Source: Saxidomus purpurata (Eukaryota > Mollusca > Bivalvia > Venerida > Veneridae). Taken from it: DNA of 64,000 nt. Made by a program: the position numbers and the translations under genes. Every line of letters starts with the position of its first letter. The first letter of the stretch is position 1. Of this stretch, positions 63,401-64,000 are shown piece by piece. The DNA lies in contig JAFMSR010000019.1 in the NCBI GenBank assembly GCA_022818135.1, forward strand, positions 35,275,723 to 35,339,722, in the 5' to 3' direction. The notes beneath the pieces are model-generated. The model searched no databases and had not been told where the DNA came from. It was given only the letters and a program-made list of their open reading frames with translations.

Positions 63401-63856
63401 ACCTGTGTAAGATCTGTAAAATCTGAACAAAATAGTTATGACGGAAGCTAGTACATGTAATGTAACGTAAATACCTGTCGAATTTTGATTCCATCAAAGT
63501 GTTTTTCTGTGTAATATTTAACCGCAGTTTACAATTCTAAACAGTGTTGAGAAATGTTATGAAAAATACTTCTCATTTAAAGCAAATTCTGTTAAAACAT
63601 GACTGTGAAAGTTATGTCATAACTTATTTAGAAATGTGAATACAAAGCAATAAGCTCTAACAATATATCCTACCTGTTGCGAAACATATGTACATTTCTA
63701 AAAACGCAACCACGTTTTACCATTTAACTAAACTCAAAGATTCATTCGTTGAAAAGGCGCATCTAAATTGAAGAAAACTCGAGACTGGTGTGTCTTCCGA
63801 GACACTTTCTGTATCATTTCGTTGAATTTCGGGAAGTACTTCAGGTTTATCTTCAT
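54258..63856 (-). CDS. Second VWDE-like gene, partial (counterparts of exons 4-11), reverse strand
   Basis: Eight exons on the - strand repeat the order, phases and mostly the lengths of exons 4-11 of the + gene: 63721-63856, 63171-63273, 62425-62526, 61914-62117, 60766-60927, 59619-59701, 54751-54814 and 54258-54446. All are open with canonical splice sites. The 5' exons (signal peptide, D8C) should lie beyond 64000. The rest of the VWD and EGF region should lie left of 54258, but that contig ends at the N gap. It is a paralogue or strongly diverged haplotype: residue agreement is about half in exons 4-6 and about 94% in exon 11. Confidence 0.85.
54751..54814 (-). CDS. Gene 2 exon 10: VWD strand exon absent from gene 1
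   Basis: 64 nt, phase 2 to 0: YYENQRPGYYLLYRHKTSG plus AE, with ttacag acceptor and gtgagt donor. The Y-E-N-Q ... G-x-Y-x-L-Y-R-H pattern is the conserved second strand of VWD domains (Y-E-x-x-x-x-G-x-F-x-L-Y-R). It joins exon 9 (phase 2) to exon 11 (phase 0) exactly. Confidence 0.85.
54864..55455. mobile_element. hAT-like foldback MITE, 592 bp
   Basis: Terminal inverted repeats CAGACCTGGG / CCCAGGTCTG, extended by imperfect (TAATTACAATT)-rich arms, flanked by a perfect 8-bp direct repeat gccgatac at 54856-54863 and 55456-55463. An 8-bp target duplication with CAG ends is the hAT signature. No coding capacity. Lies in the intron between exons 10 and 9 of gene 2. Confidence 0.85.
55456..56699. 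other. Intron 9 of gene 2, nothing recognised
   Basis: AT-rich. A palindromic-looking stretch at 55.83-56.22 kb has GAATTGAGGGAATTAATTCC and a second GGAATAGACGGTATTAATTC, a diverged duplication of about 110 bases. Confidence 0.5.
56700..58990 (+). pseudogene. LINE ORF remnant with nested repeat
   Basis: The + frames show a degenerate 'SGDiqLNPGP'-like stretch at 56.73 kb (SNDMQLNQNP), an endonuclease end at 57.45 kb (ENSDHETMYAKLDMT, cf. 'GISDHE'), and an RT C-terminus at 58.79-58.98 kb (LVSPIVECA, HRIEMVQLRKIVVKFA, ITNRLVAIYNL), with many stops. A copy of the (CA)n repeat family is inserted at 57.77-57.94 kb. Lies in intron 9 of gene 2. Confidence 0.7.
57765..57935 (+). repeat. (CA)n-family repeat, copy 6
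   Basis: AAAACAAAAATAATATCAAA, GGGAATGCCACGTACC, the full core, then interrupted (CA)n with AATCATGTACAC. Nested in the LINE remnant of the right contig. Confidence 0.9.
59619..59701 (-). CDS. Gene 2 exon 9: start of VWD domain
   Basis: 83 nt as in gene 1, ending in phase 2: [20 protein letters not shown] then HMRTGDGK. Confidence 0.9.
60766..60927 (-). CDS. Gene 2 exon 8: module before VWD
   Basis: 54 codons, phase 0-0, gtaagt donor: [42 protein letters not shown]. One codon longer than its partner. Confidence 0.85.
61284..61520 (-). repeat. (CA)n-family repeat, copy 7, near full length
   Basis: Reverse orientation: ACTGTGTTCCTTTAATTGTT, TATGCTAGTGTGTGTTGG, (GT)n, GGTGGTGTGCACTTCTGGGT, then the core and T-rich end. 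Defines both ends together with copy 4. Lies in intron 7 of gene 2. Confidence 0.9.
61914..62117 (-). CDS. Gene 2 exon 7: VWDE-type module
   Basis: 68 codons as in gene 1: [51 protein letters not shown]. Boundaries are set by the ttgaag acceptor and gtatga donor; they could be off by a few bases. Confidence 0.85.
62425..62526 (-). CDS. Gene 2 exon 6: VWDE-type linker
   Basis: 34 codons, phase 0-0, tatag acceptor and gtaagt donor: VKCGILKVNTTSTSDTSE to SNSFFAGLE. Confidence 0.8.
63171..63273 (-). CDS. Gene 2 exon 5: VWDE-type linker
   Basis: 103 nt, phase 2 to 0, gtaagt donor: YVDEELLLQKGPSNV and LNRQTLGFN. Length identical to its partner in gene 1. Confidence 0.8.
63721..63856 (-). CDS. Gene 2 exon 4: VWDE-type linker
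   Basis: Acceptor ttgcag, donor gtaaaa, phase 1 to 2. DEDKPEVLPEIQRNDTESVS, then FLQFRCAF and SLSLVKW. Shorter than exon 4 of gene 1 (169 nt) but with the same end phase and Trp split. Confidence 0.8.
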
Positions 63857-64000
63857 CTGCAAATAGTACGTACTGGTCTGAACAAAACAGTACATATTAC
63901 AATGTGGACAAAGAGCAAAAAGAAAATATTCACAACGATGGAAACAATTTTTTCAATCATTCGAAATTTATTAGTTGAAACTGACTTTATAAGTAAATGT

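Noticed and set aside
54258..63856. Copy 2 as the other allele (haplotig) of copy 1
   Set aside because: Half of residues differ in exons 4-6, and exon 6 differs by seven codons, too much for alleles. Not fully excluded for the exon 11 end.

Overview
The window is animal genomic DNA, most likely from a bivalve mollusc. It is AT-rich and intron-dominated, with GT-AG introns, tRNA-derived SINE heads, Tc1/mariner, hAT-like and LINE debris, and foldback repeats of the kind that fill bivalve genomes. There are no bacterial operons, and most long open frames are chance frames or homopolymer frames. Everything below was read by eye; no alignment or search was run.

Left contig (1-53143). One large spliced gene on the + strand, about 3.3-43.6 kb, can be followed through 34 exons with consistent splice phases. 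The order is signal peptide; a split D8C (uromodulin-type, 8-cysteine) domain; a VWDE-type (von Willebrand factor D and EGF domain protein) linker; a von Willebrand D domain; VWDE-type cysteine-rich modules; eight EGF modules, seven of them on 114-nt phase 1-1 exons; a SEA-like domain with a GSLVV cleavage-type motif; a cysteine-rich stem with a 17-nt microexon; a transmembrane helix; and a Tyr-rich cytoplasmic tail. The product is predicted to be a type-I membrane-anchored VWDE-like adhesion or lining protein. The middle of the gene looks damaged: one VWD exon is not found, one exon carries an in-frame TGA (which an alternative acceptor could avoid), one exon runs into a repeat, and one has a frame change. 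These may be pseudogenisation or assembly errors.

Right contig (53644-64000). After a gap of exactly 500 N lies a second, diverged copy of the same gene on the - strand. It is represented by the counterparts of exons 4-11, all open and in phase, and it includes the VWD exon missing from the left copy. The 5' end lies beyond 64000. The 3' part runs off the contig at the gap. Similarity to the left copy rises from about half of residues (exons 4-6) to about 94% (exon 11, flanking intron included).

The introns and intergenic DNA are full of mobile elements: a Tc1/mariner copy with a TA target duplication (9.1-10.1 kb), a hAT-like foldback with a perfect 8-bp target duplication (54.9-55.5 kb), at least three LINE remnants, a recombinase/SGNH-type element (27.7-30.1 kb), a family of (CA)n-carrying interspersed repeats present seven times, MITE pairs, a 164-bp tandem array and several foldback palindromes. 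Six blocks of long G, T or C homopolymer look like consensus artefacts of a long-read assembly, so single-base lesions must be read with caution.
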